From positions 32,476,197 through 32,540,196 of the forward strand of contig NC_134509.1 in assembly GCF_027942865.1 (NCBI RefSeq): a DNA stretch of 64,000 nucleotides. The letters are read 5' to 3'. The stretch is from Odontesthes bonariensis. Its lineage: Eukaryota > Chordata > Actinopteri > Atheriniformes > Atherinopsidae. The notes under the pieces are model-generated. The model was not told the origin of the DNA, made no database searches, and saw only the letters and a program-made list of their open reading frames with translations. Numbering within the stretch: the first letter of the stretch is position 1; each line of letters opens with the position of its first letter. The position numbers were made by a program, and so were the translations under genes. This document shows, in pieces, positions 25,560-37,259 of this stretch.

Positions 25560-27490
25560 GAAAGCCTCTACTTTCTAGCGTAGTCTCATTTGCACATTAA
25601 ATAATTAAGTTTTTTTTAAGAAGTGGGGGAAAAAGCAATCACCTTCAGAGACGCACTTCCCACCATGTGCAGTTGTGTACACGTGATTCTGAATATCCAG
25701 AATGAAACACAATTTCACATGTGTTTTAGTTTTCATTGTTACATGAAAATGAGAGGGGTAAGAGGATTATATTCTATTGTGATTTAGCCTTACTATTTAT
25801 TTTCAAATTGTCCCAGTTTTAGTAATTGAATATTGTAAATATTAATGAAAGACAATATTCAAGAAAAGCCAGTGAATTCACTTATGCAACCAACCACCTC
25901 TCATACTGAAAGTGACAGTCAATCTTTTTCTAACATCCTACTTTTGACACTCTTTGACACTGATATTAAGTGTTGTTTGATTGGTCAAATATTTCTACAG
26001 ATAAAAGATGTTTTATCAGCTCATTGAAAGTGACTGAATGTGTATTCCCCTGGTTTGTATTGAATAAATTAGTAACTAAATAGAGGTTAAAGCAAAAGAG
26101 AAAGTATGCACTATGTGGCATTTGACCTCTATCAAACACAAATCACATGCTTATGAATGGATCTGAGACAATGTGGGGTTCAATGTCTTGCCCAAGGACA
26201 GCTCAATGTGTTGACCTTCAGGTACTGCTCCTCCCCGAGCTGCAGCTGTGTTCATGCTAAGTGGTTTATGTAGGCCAAGAGTTCTACTACACTTACAAAA
26301 AATACAGTTAATTTGCACTGAATCCATCCAAAAACGAGACAAACAACCACACACACACTCACATTTACTCCTAGGGACGATTTAGAGACACCATTCGTGT
26401 CTCTAAAAAATAATTAATCTAACATGCATGCTTTTGCAGACGCACTTCCCACCTTGTGCAGTCAGGAGGTTTTAACAGCAAGCATTACAACGCACATAAA
26501 AGACACAGCAACTATTTTTGTCCACTTGTACAAAACTTCTTTGATTATTTAATTTGTGTGTGGTTCTGAATATTCAGAGAAAAACACAAATCCTTGTACA
26601 TTTTTTTTTTTTACAATCTTCAGACTCTTTTCTTTTCATAGATGATCAATCGTATTTGAGCAAGGCCCAGCCCCCTTAGATCCACCCCTGTCTGTAAGCT
26701 AATGAGCTCCTATCGTACCTATGATAACTAAAAACCAGTTGGGTCACAAGTTACAGACTGCTTTCACATCTCACCTGGTAAGAATCTGCAATGAGTGCAT
26801 CTATCTGAGTGACTGCAGCACGAGAGAAGTAGGAACAGTTGCATCATGCCAAAGGTAAGAAATAAGATTAAGTTTAGCTGTACGACATTATAGTGTTAAA
26901 CCAGAGCAATAATTCAACTATAACGTCACAGATTCATATTTTATGATTGCATAATTTAGCAAAGATCACCCACAAAAATGCATTTTGCTTGTGGCTAGCA
27001 AACATACAGTTCTGATTTATTTATCACAAATCTCCTCCAACTCATCTGCATTGTACTCTGGTTGTGTTTTCATTGTTACATGACAACCGGAAGGGGTACG
27101 AAAATTATGTACTATTGTAATTTAGCCTTATTATTCGTTTGCAAATTTTCTTGGTTTTGGCTATTAGATATTGAAAGTGTTAAGGTAAACTAAAATTAAA
27201 GGCACCAGGCCTTCAAATGCCATGCAGTCGGTCAAAGAAAATGTCCAGGATAAGCCACTAAATTCACCGTTGCAACCAGCCACCTCTCATCCTGAAAGTG
27301 ACAGTTGATTATCTTTTTCTAACATCTTACTGTTGAGACTCTGACGTTAAGTGTTGAAGGATTGATCAAATCATTTACGCAGATATAACATGATTTATCA
27401 GCTCATTGAAAGTGACTGAATGAGTGTATGCACAGTTTGCATTGAATGAATTGATTGCAATAAACATGAATTATAGCAAAAGTGAAAGTA
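25560..27490. repeat. Diverged tandem duplication upstream of the apol-like coding region
   Basis: The stretch 25720-26110 resembles 27060-27470 in order and orientation. Shared blocks include TTTCATTGTTACATGA, GTAATTTAGCCTTA-type sequence, AACCACCTCTCAT versus AGCCACCTCTCAT, CTGAAAGTGACAGT and TTTATCAGCTCATTGAAAGT followed by GACTGAATG. A shorter pair, AGACGCACTTCCCACC, occurs at 25648 and 26440. The copies carry many substitutions and small indels. The second copy lies inside intron 1 of the apol-like gene, and neither contains a clear exon. It may record a duplication of the gene's 5' region. Confidence 0.6.
26155..26450. repeat. Fragments of common teleost repeats
   Basis: The block GGGGTTCAATGTCTTGCCCA at 26174 belongs to a widespread fish repeat. 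At 26349-26430 a piece of the GCACGGTGG-type repeat follows (CACTCACATTTACTCC, ATCTAACATGCATGC). Both are truncated. Confidence 0.5.
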
Positions 27491-30400
27491 TGAGCTGGTT
27501 GATCCAGATAAACAGATGCAGTCAGTCTTGTTCGACGGCCTTGACTGTGTGTCACAGTATGCCTTTAAGGTAAGTGGACAGAGTGTGAGGAAAATAGTGA
27601 AGGAAGTGTCAGATGAGGCAGTAAAGTCCAGTGAGTGGATTTGGATTAGAAGAAGCAATAGCAGCTGGGGGCCCAGCAGGGGGAGCACTTAGGGTAAACA
27701 GACTTTTGGAAGAAGCAAAGAACAAGTTCAAGATATTTAAGTGGAGGGTGAATTCAACCTCTGTGACTGTATTTTTGAATAATTTCACTTCTGTTGAATT
27801 CAACCTCAACTGTCTTAGTAAAGGTGAATAGGTCTGGGTAGGTATTCAGATAGCTTCATTTCTTCATTTCCCCTCGACATAATAATAAATTGGTAAAAAC
27901 CTACAGCACAGTTGCCAAAAAAGCCCCAAACGGTACAGTTATTTTGCACTGAATTTAAACTTTATTTCGTTTAATTTATTTATAGCTTAAATGTTCAAAT
28001 TAGAGTCCACTTGAGAATATTTCCTTCATAAAGTTCTTAAACTGTTATATTATGCTGCAGAATGTCCCTGAGATTACAGGTTGACTTATGTCTTGCCTTT
28101 TTTTTCTCTTTGCAGCCTAAGCCACCTGTTCCTCTGCCAAGGACGAAGCATATCTATGAAACAAAATCTTTTGATGAAGAGTTGTTAAAAGTTGTCTCCG
28201 CTCGTCCACAGCCTCCACAGGTTTGTGCTCAGTAATCCAAAATGGTTTGAATCAAAATGTTTAATTTAAATTGTGTTTTGTGTCTGATAAATGTCCAGTT
28301 CTTGTTGTTAATGACTGTGTTTGGTTGTTTTTCATTTAAACTCAGAGAGCTCTGAGTTGCACCTCAACTCCGCCCCCAACAAAACAAAATTCAGAAGAAA
28401 GTGAAACTGGCAACGAATACATTGTCATATGTAATGACAATAAAGTTGAATCTCATCTCATCTCATCTCATCTCGTCAAGGTACAGCTGTTTTATGTTTT
28501 GTTTACATTCTTTTTTCTTTCCAAATCTTCTCTGATGAAGTATTTACTCACAGGTGTTGTGAAAGTGCCCTTTACTGACTTTCAGCTGCCCTGTTTATTC
28601 AGAGTTAAGGACATTTGAACTTTACTATATTTTTTGTATAATAATTTGACCGCAAATTGCCCTGTCACATCATTGAATGATACAGTAAAGCATCATGAGC
28701 AAATCACATAGAAATGTCATACATTAACATATTGTAGCCCCAGACACCAAAATGTTTTATTTGTCTGAATTCTAATTTAGTTTATCTTGAATAAACAAAG
28801 TTGCTGACCACAAACAGATCTAGATAGTTAAGGTACTGAAATCATTAATGATACAGCATTATCCATCTCTATCCATTTTCTATACCCGCTTCATATGGCT
28901 AGAGCCTATCCCAGCCACTACTGGACAGTTTGCCTGTCAATCAAAGGGCCAACATTGAGACAAACAACCCTGCATGCTCACACTTAACCCTAAAATCAAT
29001 TTAAAATCATCAGTTAACTTTACATGTATGGTTATTGGATGGTGGGAGGAAGCAAGAGTACCTGATGAGAACATGCAAAGCTCCAGCTGAGAGGCGACAA
29101 CACTAACTACCACTGTGCAGCTCAGTCCTGCACTAAGAAAGAGGACATGCTCTGAGTCCTAAAATACACAACAGAGAACTACAAACAAAACTTACAATAG
29201 AACAGCCTATCTAATAATAGATGTAACATTTGCCAAGTCCAAAGTATGGGGTCACACAGAGGTCAGAAAAGATATTCAAATATGCAAATAAGACATCATA
29301 ACTCTTGGATCAGAACTGCCACGATGACAGTTGGAAGATCATTTCTAAACAATTCTAACAGATTTAGTATTCAGCTAATCTGGATCGTCACAATGTTTTT
29401 CACAGGCGAAGGAAGAACCAGTTCAAAGAAAACCTCCTCCCCTGCCAGCCTGGAAGCACAAGGAGTCTCTACATGAAAACAATGAAACCTTGGTAATAAT
29501 TTACACTCACTGCACTTTATCAATATCAAGGGGCATAACTATACTATTTTACCTGTGTTATAAACTGCCTTTCTCTAACCAGTGTGGCGGGTCTTGGTCA
29601 GATTTCAACAATGACTTGACATGTGAGTTAGAAGCTTGAAATTATTTCTCAATGATATTGTTAAGTGGTTAAAGTTGTTAAACTGCTGTCTTTATTGTCT
29701 TTACAGCCTGGACTGATGTGGAAAGAGAACTCTGTCTTCATGGGTCATTAGAGGCAGAGTACGTAAATTCTGACATCTCACTTTCCAGCTGTGCTTCTGT
29801 TACAAGCTAAAACTGACTGTGCAAAATGCTGATGTTTACTAGGTATGTTGCCATTAGCTTCGTGTTTTAACATGCTAACAGTTGCTCACTGTCATTGAAC
29901 ACAAAGGACTGTTGTTGCTGAAGGGACTGCCCTAACTGTTGTTGTCAGGTTACCATAATACATATTGCTGCTCGTTTAGTTGATTTATTGTGCCCTTAGC
30001 TTGCTGGATGTATGTGTAATAATGCTTTACTTTTTTAACGACGAATTTTTCAAAAGCTTACCAAATATCCTTTGCAGTCTTTCACATTGTGTTTCAAACG
30101 CTGATGAAATGTGTCACACTTACAGAAGCCCTGTAGACCAAGAACAGATTCCACCCCATCAGCAAAGTAAAAAGTAGAACCTTTTGAACCTCAAAATGTA
30201 CTCCGTAATGGTGATGAAATACTGTAAAAGTCACATATCTGGCTGGATTAGATTCATATTTCTTCTATTGGTTCCAGCATTTTAAACCACAATCTGTTTG
30301 GACTTGACTGCGTAAGTTCCACGAATAAAGCATGAAAAATGTTTCCATATTATTGCAGGAAGATCAAGGCTAAAGGGAATCATCTCTATAAAGCGTTGCG

Positions 30401-31687
30401 GATATACGACTACCTGATGTCTAAACATGGTGATAGCCTCAAACAACACATTGCTGAGCTGTACTGCATTGCTGACAACTTAAGCACGGTAGGCAGCACC
30501 TCCAATGATGAGAGAAACAAATGAAATTCTGAGTCTGGCTCTGCAGTTTAGATTACAGCTTTTTTCTTTTAGTACTTTTGATTTCAGAAGTGTGAGATCT
30601 ACACTTGAGTTAAAACCTGGAATATTTATTGTAGTACTTTGTACTTTGAGATTTCAAAGCGGACAAAGATTGCTGGCATCACAGGAGGAGCCACATCAGT
30701 AGCCGGAGGAGTGGCAGCAGCTGCCGGGTTGATTCTGTCACCATTTACATTTGGAGCCTCGCTGGCACTCACCGCAGTTGGAGTGGGCGTGGCTACAGCC
30801 GGTGGCGTCACTGGTGCATCGGCAGCCATCGCACACAAGGTGACCAGACAGTCACTAATCTTTAAGGATCTGTTTTAGATTTTTATTTATGATTTTGTGA
30901 GCTATAAATGGCTTATCTAGCTTCTTTCATCCATCTTTCTTTTTGTTTAAAAAAAAGACGCTTGCATATTTTTTGTTTTTCCCTCTCTTTTTCTTATCTT
31001 TTATCTTTCTTAAATGTTGCTGACAAATATGATGCAACAAGAGAACAATATATTGGAAAATGGACACAATGAAAAAAAAATGTTTTTGTCAAAAGTGTCA
31101 TAGTGGCAGATTTTTTTACCCCCTTTTTTAAGAAACCCCCTAAAAAAATGTGAAAAATTGATAATCACATGTTACAAAGATTGTTAAGCATAACTTTGAG
31201 CCCTCATAATGCTAAAAAGAATTTTAGGATCTGTTGAAAGCTTCTGTGCAACGAATGATTAAATCTGTTCTTCCAGGCATATCTAGAAAGTGACAAGAAG
31301 AAAATTGACCAGACTTTAAATGACTTTAATGTCAAATATGAGGAGATTCTGGCCTGCTTGAAGTTCATCAACGAGGGCATAGAGCAGCTGAAGCAGTATG
31401 GTCTGACTGCTTTGACAACCACTCCCTTGACCTCAAGGAAGGCAGCAAAGGCGGTGAAGGTGGCCATAGAAAAGGCAAGTTCCATAGCCGCAGAGACGAG
31501 CATCAAGGCATCTGGAATGATCGAAGGCTTTGCGCTTGGCATGGATATGTACTTCATCAAAGGCAAAGATGGGCAGACAGTGAAAAAAGGCCTTGAGTCA
31601 GCACTTGCAATGAAAATCCGCAAGCTAGCAGAAGACCTTGATAAAGGATTGGGTCGTCTCGTGGAAATCAAATATTTGTTCGTTTAG
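26846..31687 (+). CDS. Apolipoprotein L-like protein
   Basis: APOL proteins are amphipathic, pore- or membrane-associating proteins; fish members are poorly studied. Nine coding exons are inferred: 26846-26854, 28116-28220, 28346-28480, 29406-29492, 29583-29622, 29707-29758, 30359-30488, 30651-30839 and 31277-31687. Phases agree throughout and give 385 residues. The N terminus is proline-rich (PKPPVPLPR, RKPPPLPAW), suggesting SH3-type contacts. The APOL core is clear: RTKIAGITGG, then a Gly/Ala-rich hydrophobic stretch with LILSPFTFGASLALTAVGVG and ATAGGVTGASAAIAH, a likely membrane hairpin. The last exon is helical and lysine-rich and ends EIKYLFV. The acceptor of the eighth exon (30650) has a weak pyrimidine tract. 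The third exon includes a LINE tail and may be optional; without it the product is 340 residues. Human APOL genes lie on the same chromosome arm as MPST and ATF4. Confidence 0.8.
28415..28475 (+). mobile_element. LINE-type 3' tail inside an apol-like exon
   Basis: The sequence AATGACAATAAAGTTGAATC followed by CATCT repeats is the usual 3' end of a fish retroposon with its simple-repeat tail. It lies within the inferred exon 28346-28480, stays open in the coding frame, and is followed by a donor (AAG/GTACAG). Confidence 0.6.
28862..29125 (-). repeat. GCACGGTGG-type teleost repeat in an apol-like intron
   Basis: On the minus strand this matches most of the repeat: CCATTTTCTATACCCGCTTC at the left, TAGAGCCTATCCCAGCC, GGTGGGAGGAAGCAAGAGTA and GAGAACATGCAAA, ending near ACCACTGTGCAGC. 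Diverged, no clear target duplication. Confidence 0.7.
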
Positions 31688-31948
31688 GCCTTGATAAGAA
31701 TGAGCTGTTTTGTGCTCAGCGAGCTTTTCTTGTCTCATTTTGTGCTTTTGGTTTCAGTACAGGTTAAGGTTTTAATTTGTGGTATTTCTTTGTGAACAAG
31801 TGTGAGAAAAACATGATAACATTCAAATATTTATGCTGAATGAATATGATAATTATGAAAACTATATAACTGGGATAGTTTTTAACCGACACTCGTTTGT
31901 TTTTTCTTATTTGTTACTTACTTGGCTTTTTATTCACATGTTTTCTCA

Positions 31949-31954
31949 AATAAA
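31949..31954 (+). terminator. Candidate poly(A) signal for the apol-like gene
   Basis: AATAAA about 260 bp past the stop codon, correct orientation. Confidence 0.45.
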
Positions 31955-32059
31955 CTTCTTCAAAAGTAATCAATTACAAACAAGGATATGTGTTTTCTTG
32001 GTTATGTTTGTCTGTATGTGACTTTAGAAATATATAAATAACTCAAGTGCGGAAGCTAA

Positions 32060-32073
32060 CCACCAGAGGGCAG
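32060..32073 (+). promoter_or_regulatory. Candidate CTCF site, forward
   Basis: CCACCAGAGGGCAG fits the CTCF core (CCASYAGRKGGCRS) at all positions. It lies between the apol-like gene and atf4, where an insulator would be reasonable. Sequence match only. Confidence 0.5.
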
Positions 32074-32739
32074 TCCCGTGCAACAATAATGTGAGCAATG
32101 GGTAGATGCGTCATTGGACTAAAATATATGGTGCGGGGACACCCCACTAAAGGATAAGTGGTATTGGTAAAACTGGTATGAACACACATAGCTTCCCTTG
32201 TAACGTTAGTGAGGAAATATATTTTGAAACTATAATACCATATCATTTGAAATACACATAGAATTAAATTTGCTAACATTTTCAAAAAACAAATTAAATG
32301 CACAGGAATGAGTAACTCTTATACATTAAAATGACTATTCGGACATAAATATGTTGAAGAGAAAGTATCATGCAGTAGGCCCTGACCAGTACTAGATATA
32401 AGTGTCAAGGGTCCACAAGATTTTGGTATTGTTTACATTCTGCTTTTGACCTACATTTGACATAAGCGTTCCTTTTTGAAACTGCATGTGGATCTATTTC
32501 CTCAATCGCATGGACGTCAGGCACGCAGCCAGTTATAAACAAGGCCCGGGCGAATGAATCGTTAGGCACACAAGGATGTGTTCGTTTAAAATAACTATAC
32601 TGTAGTGCCTTTGTGGGAAAAAGGTACGCGCGGTATTGACAGTGAAATCGTTCTTCGAAATGTTAACTCCGCTCACGCGCGCTGATACTTGCTTAAAAGC
32701 AAGCGCCTTACTGGATTGCAACCGCGGAGGAATACACTT

Positions 32740-32941
32740 GGTAGTGCTGTGACTATTTATATCCTTGTGTGATGAGTTTGGTCATTCTTCGTTTGCTTGT
32801 CTGTAGAGGTGTACTTAGTGAAACGCTGGAAGCTACAGCACGCTGAAATGGCTGTGTGAAGGCGTGCAGCGGCTAACCTTGCAGCGGCAACAACCCGGCA
32901 GTGCAGCGGCTAAGTGCACTGGCTATTTCTGGCAAAATGGC
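32740..32941 (+). promoter_or_regulatory. atf4: atf4 core promoter and first (leader) exon
   Basis: A TATA-like TATTTATATCC lies at about 32754. The first exon ends at 32941 with a good donor (ATGGC/GTAAGT). If transcription starts about 30 bp past the TATA-like box, the leader holds two upstream ATGs (32848 and 32937). A further ATG at 32772 opens a 24-codon frame whose stop ends one base before uORF1; it would count only if transcription starts further upstream. Confidence 0.6.
32848..32859 (+). promoter_or_regulatory. atf4: atf4 uORF1
   Basis: ATG GCT GTG TGA, a three-codon frame with A at -3 and G at +4. Mammalian ATF4 also has a three-codon uORF1, after which ribosomes resume scanning. 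The gap to uORF2 here is 77 nt, much as in mammals. This is the positive element of stress-induced translation. Confidence 0.88.
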
Positions 32942-34433
32942 GTAAGTATTTTTTTTTATCGACATTTTCATAGAGGTGGCCTTAAGTGACCTGGTAGCTG
33001 ACCTGTAAGCTTCATCGACTGGTGCCAAATAAAGTAACATAGCCATTGAAAATAAACTTCTAGGGAAGATGAGTGGATACATTCAATCTGGGTTCTGAAA
33101 ATTGAGTTTCCTGGTTTGAAGTAGTCGGTGTCAAATTACAGTTAACCAGCTGGTAGAGTTCCATTCGGCGGCAGTTAGTGTTAAGCTGATTTGTGATCAA
33201 TCCGCGTGGCGTGTCAACTGCTCTGCTGGGGCAGAGGAAACTTTTCTTTATATATATATATAAAAAAAAATTTACAGCAGTAATACGGTTCTGTGTTTTT
33301 ATTTAAAACGTTTGTTTTGTTTGTGCGTATTAAACCCTGTCAACGTGGCGTGTCCAAAATGGCGCGCACCGTCGTTTTCACTAATGTGCCGCCCCACACA
33401 GATGGCTCTGTTGTGAAAATGGCGGTTCCCCTCCCACTTCCCCATAGTGACTCACAACGGAGGGTGGAGCTACAGCCCAAAGCATGACCAAATTAGGGAA
33501 TGTTATCCCCCGGTGAAGGGCGGGGTGTTTTCCCAACAATGACACTTTGTATGAACTGATTAGCCAGAATTAGCCTCCCCACCCCCATGTAAGAAGTTAA
33601 CGGTCTTAACAACCATAGTACACACAGGGAGTTGGCATTTTTTTCATGAGGGTTGATTGTCAGGAATTGCTTTAGTTTCAGGAAGTTCATTATTACGCAG
33701 ATTAAGTTTTAAGTTAAAATTAAATAAACACAACACGACTACTGAACCAGTAGTCGTGTTGTGTTTATTTTCATACACATTGACAACTTATGGGTTACCA
33801 TCTCCCAGATTGATGATAAATGTTTTTATTTGTGATGAGCACTAAGCAATGACAGTGTCTATATGTTTGTCTGACATCATTCAGATGTCTGTCACTTTCT
33901 CACTGTACCATGGATCTTATATTTGTGTGGCAGGTCTCTCTCGGCAACCACCCTCAGCTTTGCTGCCGTCGACAGCAGTACCGGACCCCTCGACTTGATA
34001 AAGTCGTCAGACTCCACTTTGTTGTTATACACTTTCTCACGACCACCACTGACCAGCAGCAGCTATGACACTCTCCCAGCTGGCCTTGGAGGACGTGGAG
34101 GCCCTGTGCTTAGGTTGGTGTTGTGGTGTCTGACGTTCCCAAAGCACTGCAACATGCTGAATACAGAGCACCTAGCTTACACATTAGCTTAGAGTTTGGC
34201 TAACAGAAGGACTTGATATCAATAATATAATCACATTCTGTCTTTTTTATTTTAAAACATCAACTGGTCATTGTTATATTCCTTATTTACAGAAAACCTG
34301 CTTTAATATTAAAGAGTTATTGTAGTGGGAAACATAATTTAAATGTGAAATATTCAAATACTTTATGGAGAACATTATGGTATATTAATAATGGATTATT
34401 TGTGTGCACAGAGCCCTCATTTCTGATGGCTGA
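32937..34433 (+). promoter_or_regulatory. atf4: atf4 uORF2, overlapping the main start codon
   Basis: It begins at 32937 in the last five bases of exon 1 (ATGGC), continues through exon 2 (33934-34113) and ends at TGA 34431-34433 in exon 3. It encodes 68 residues, starting MASLSATTLSFAAVD. It overlaps the main frame by 71 coding nt in a different frame, so ribosomes that translate it cannot use the Atf4 start. That is the known inhibitory uORF2 arrangement: low eIF2 activity lets re-scanning ribosomes skip it. Intron 1 (32942-33933) lies just after the start codon. Confidence 0.87.
33722..33770. repeat. Perfect 23-bp hairpin with 3-nt loop in atf4 intron 1
   Basis: The arms 33722-33744 and 33748-33770 are exact reverse complements around AAC. 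Each end carries AATAAA on its own outward strand. It is too short for a typical pre-miRNA. Confidence 0.75.
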
Positions 34434-36396
34434 CCCCATGGGGCCCCTTCTGGACCATGATGAAGAAGAAGCTCTTTCTCCCTCCTCCTCTTTAGAGGTG
34501 AAGGCGCCAGCTTCGCCCTCCCTCTCTTTCTCCTCCTGTACGTCCTCTCCGTCTCCTTATCAGACCATGTCATATTCCCCCTTCTCTTCTGGTTCTCCAC
34601 CTCCCTCCCCTCCTCCCACTCACGCCTCATTTCTTGGAACCAAGGCTGACGCGGACCTGCTGTCCTTCTCCCTGCTGGCTGCCAGCGACCTGCTCGACGC
34701 CCATGTTGGAGCAGATGATGGCAAAGGTGAGAGTCACCTAAAATTAATGATCTATTCAACCAAATGGCTCAAAAAGAGGCAAAAGATGGGAAGCATTTTC
34801 ACGCCGGCTCAAATAAGCTGTATTAAATACTGAGAAATGCAAATCAACAGTCATAGCTTGGGTATGAAACATGTTAAATAATCAAACTTCTTTATGAAGC
34901 ACATTTAAAACCATATTTGACTAAAGTGGCCTTTGAGTGTTCAGTGCAGTTAAAAGTTAAGGAGAATAAATGTGTCTTTAGCTGTGTCAAAAGGCCACGT
35001 TTAATTGACAGTGGAAGACTATTCCCCTGTTTTGAATAGTTTTTGAGTGGGCTGGTGTTGGCAAAGAGTTTGAAAGTGGCCTTCAGTTCAGAGCAACAAA
35101 GTTGTCAAATAGGGTGGTGTTAACTATGCTCCTGTTGGAGGCAGCTCCATGTGGAACACTTGTTTATTCTCTTTTGCATACCACTACACACTTTGTAACA
35201 AAAATAAGGCAATGAGTGTAATTTGAGTCCATCTGGTAGTAAGTCATCAGAAAATGTGCCCTGTATTTCAGATTCTTGTCATAAATTCAAGGTTGTTTGG
35301 AAGTGATCTGAAGTAATTTTGAGTAAAGAATCATTACACTACGAATTGAACGACATAATATACTCTAGTTGTTCAGCTTGTTCAGTGCTTTCTTTATAAA
35401 ATTGTTCTTTTGAAGTATTAATTGAATCCTTTGTCAGCAGATGATGCCTTTGAGGGCATGGATTGGATGTCAGAAAAAATCGACTTGAGTGATTTTGACC
35501 TGGATTCTCTCATTGGATCCTGCTCATCTGATGAGTCTCCCAGCTCCCCAGAAGATCTCCTGGCCTCTCTTGACCCTCAGATGGATCTGAATTTAAATGC
35601 CTTGGGCACAACCATCCCTGTCCAGCTAAACGGTCAAGACGTGGGTCTGACCTTGCCTGGCATCCCCTCCCTCCCACTAGAAACCAGTCTCGTAGCTGAG
35701 GCCAAGACAACAGAGGTGGTCCAAGAGGTTGTTGTGAAATCTGAGCCTCCATCTCCCTCCTCTCCAGCCTTCACATTGGAGCTTGGGAGTGAAGTAGATG
35801 TCCTGGATGCTGAGAAAACAGCTGCTTCCCTTGCTGCTACCATCCCAGATCCCAGCAGAATCCTTCAGACCACCAGCCCCATCGTGCTCTCCATTCCCGC
35901 CGCTGGTCACTTTGTAGTGGTTCTTGCTAACAAAGAACCACCCTCTCGCCCTGATCAGTCCATTGAAATTTCTCAATCAAGCGACTGCGAAAGCGACTCG
36001 GGCATCGAGTCGGTTGTTGGCTCACCCGCACGTCACCCCACTCCCCTTCCTAGTACCTCGGCACCTGGTTCATCCAGGACCAAACCCTACTGCAAACCAG
36101 AGCCAGCAGTCTCTTCCTCCCCAAAGGCTCCCAAGGTTAAATCGGTGTCTGGCGCTCCCAAGGTGGTGGAGAAGAAACTGAAGAAGATGGAGCAGAATAA
36201 GACGGCAGCCACTCGTTACCGGCAGAAGAAGAGAGTTGAACATGGGTTGCTGAATGTAGAGTGTGACGAGCTGGAGAAGAAGAACCACGAGCTGAATGAG
36301 AAAGCGGAGTCGATCAGCCGAGAGATCCAGTACCTCAAAGACCTGATGGAGGAAGTACGAAAGCACCGCCGTGGAAAGACCAGTTCAGTCGCTTAG
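34065..36396 (+). CDS. atf4: Activating transcription factor 4 (bZIP)
   Basis: ATF4 is the main transcription factor of the integrated stress response, acting on amino-acid and redox genes as bZIP dimers. Three coding exons: 34065-34113, 34412-34726 and 35441-36396, giving 439 residues. The start MTLSQLALEDVEALCL followed by MADPMGPLLDHDEE is typical of fish Atf4. Other marks are FEGMDWMSEKIDL with FDLDSLIGS (matching the human SGTDWMLEKMDL region), the phosphodegron DSGIES (residues DSGxxS, bound by beta-TrCP), the basic region KKLKKMEQNKTAATRYRQKK, and a leucine zipper ending IQYLKDLMEEVRK. The last acceptor reads CAGCAG, so a NAGNAG choice could insert one alanine (440 residues). Proline/serine-rich low-complexity sequence fills exon 3. 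Whether this is atf4a or atf4b is not decided. Translation is set by uORF1 and uORF2. Confidence 0.97.
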
Positions 36397-37140
36397 ATGG
36401 CAGAATGTCCATGTGCACAGCCTGCTGTTGCAGAGTTGAGACATGGTCGTTTCTGCTTCGGTGCTCAAGTGCCGAGCAAAGTAATCTTTTGTAGAATTGG
36501 ATAGGTTGTTAGAGATTAAAGGTTGGGTATGTAGAACTGAACAGTGAAGAGGGAAATAGCCGGATGAAAGCTTAGGGAAGCTGATGAGATTAGTTGTTCA
36601 GAGCAGGGGGCTGAGAGTTGGTCGGGTGAAGCATCTGTACATGCTTGTCTCTCAGTCCCCTGTTTGATCCCCTTGTATACTCCAACTCAATTTGTACATG
36701 TGCAAACATGTAGGGTGTGTCTGGAGACTAAGCATGTGTATTAGTCACGTGTTCCCAGTTGTGTTGATCTATAACTCAATGAAAACATTTCCTTGCACTG
36801 CCAGCATCGATTCAGTACCACACCCTATATCAGTAAGTTAAATGTCAGTAAAATTAGAAACTCCATCCACCTTGTTACCTACTTTTTAACCCAGTGTCAC
36901 CTCTTTGATCTTCTAACAGTTTCAAAGTCCAGAAAGGGGCCTCTTTATGAGCCTATTTATGAATGAATTCTTGTCAACATGAGTTTCTTTTTTTTGTGTA
37001 AATGTTTTCTCCTCCCTTGCTTGCCGAGTGTGGCTTTTATTTAATGTTTTTTAAAAAGAAGAACATTTAAGCTTTTCCTCGCCGACTCTCGGTACAGGTG
37101 TTTGGCTTGTAAAATGCTTTTCTTTTTCTTTTTTTTTTCT

Positions 37141-37146
37141 AATAAA
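37141..37146 (+). terminator. Candidate poly(A) signal for atf4
   Basis: AATAAA after a long T-rich run, 745 bp past the stop codon. Another AATAAA follows at about 37243. Confidence 0.5.
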
Positions 37147-37259
37147 TATCTGTTAGTGCTCAAGCGACGAGTAATGTGTCTTTTTGGTGGGACGGTTCAG
37201 TGATTCAGGCAGCACGTGACGAAAGTTTATCTTTTCATCGTTCAATAAAGATCAGTCAG

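Noticed and set aside
30626-30838. Minus-strand Ala/Pro-rich frame opposite the apol-like exon
   Set aside because: Antisense shadow of the glycine/alanine-rich APOL core.
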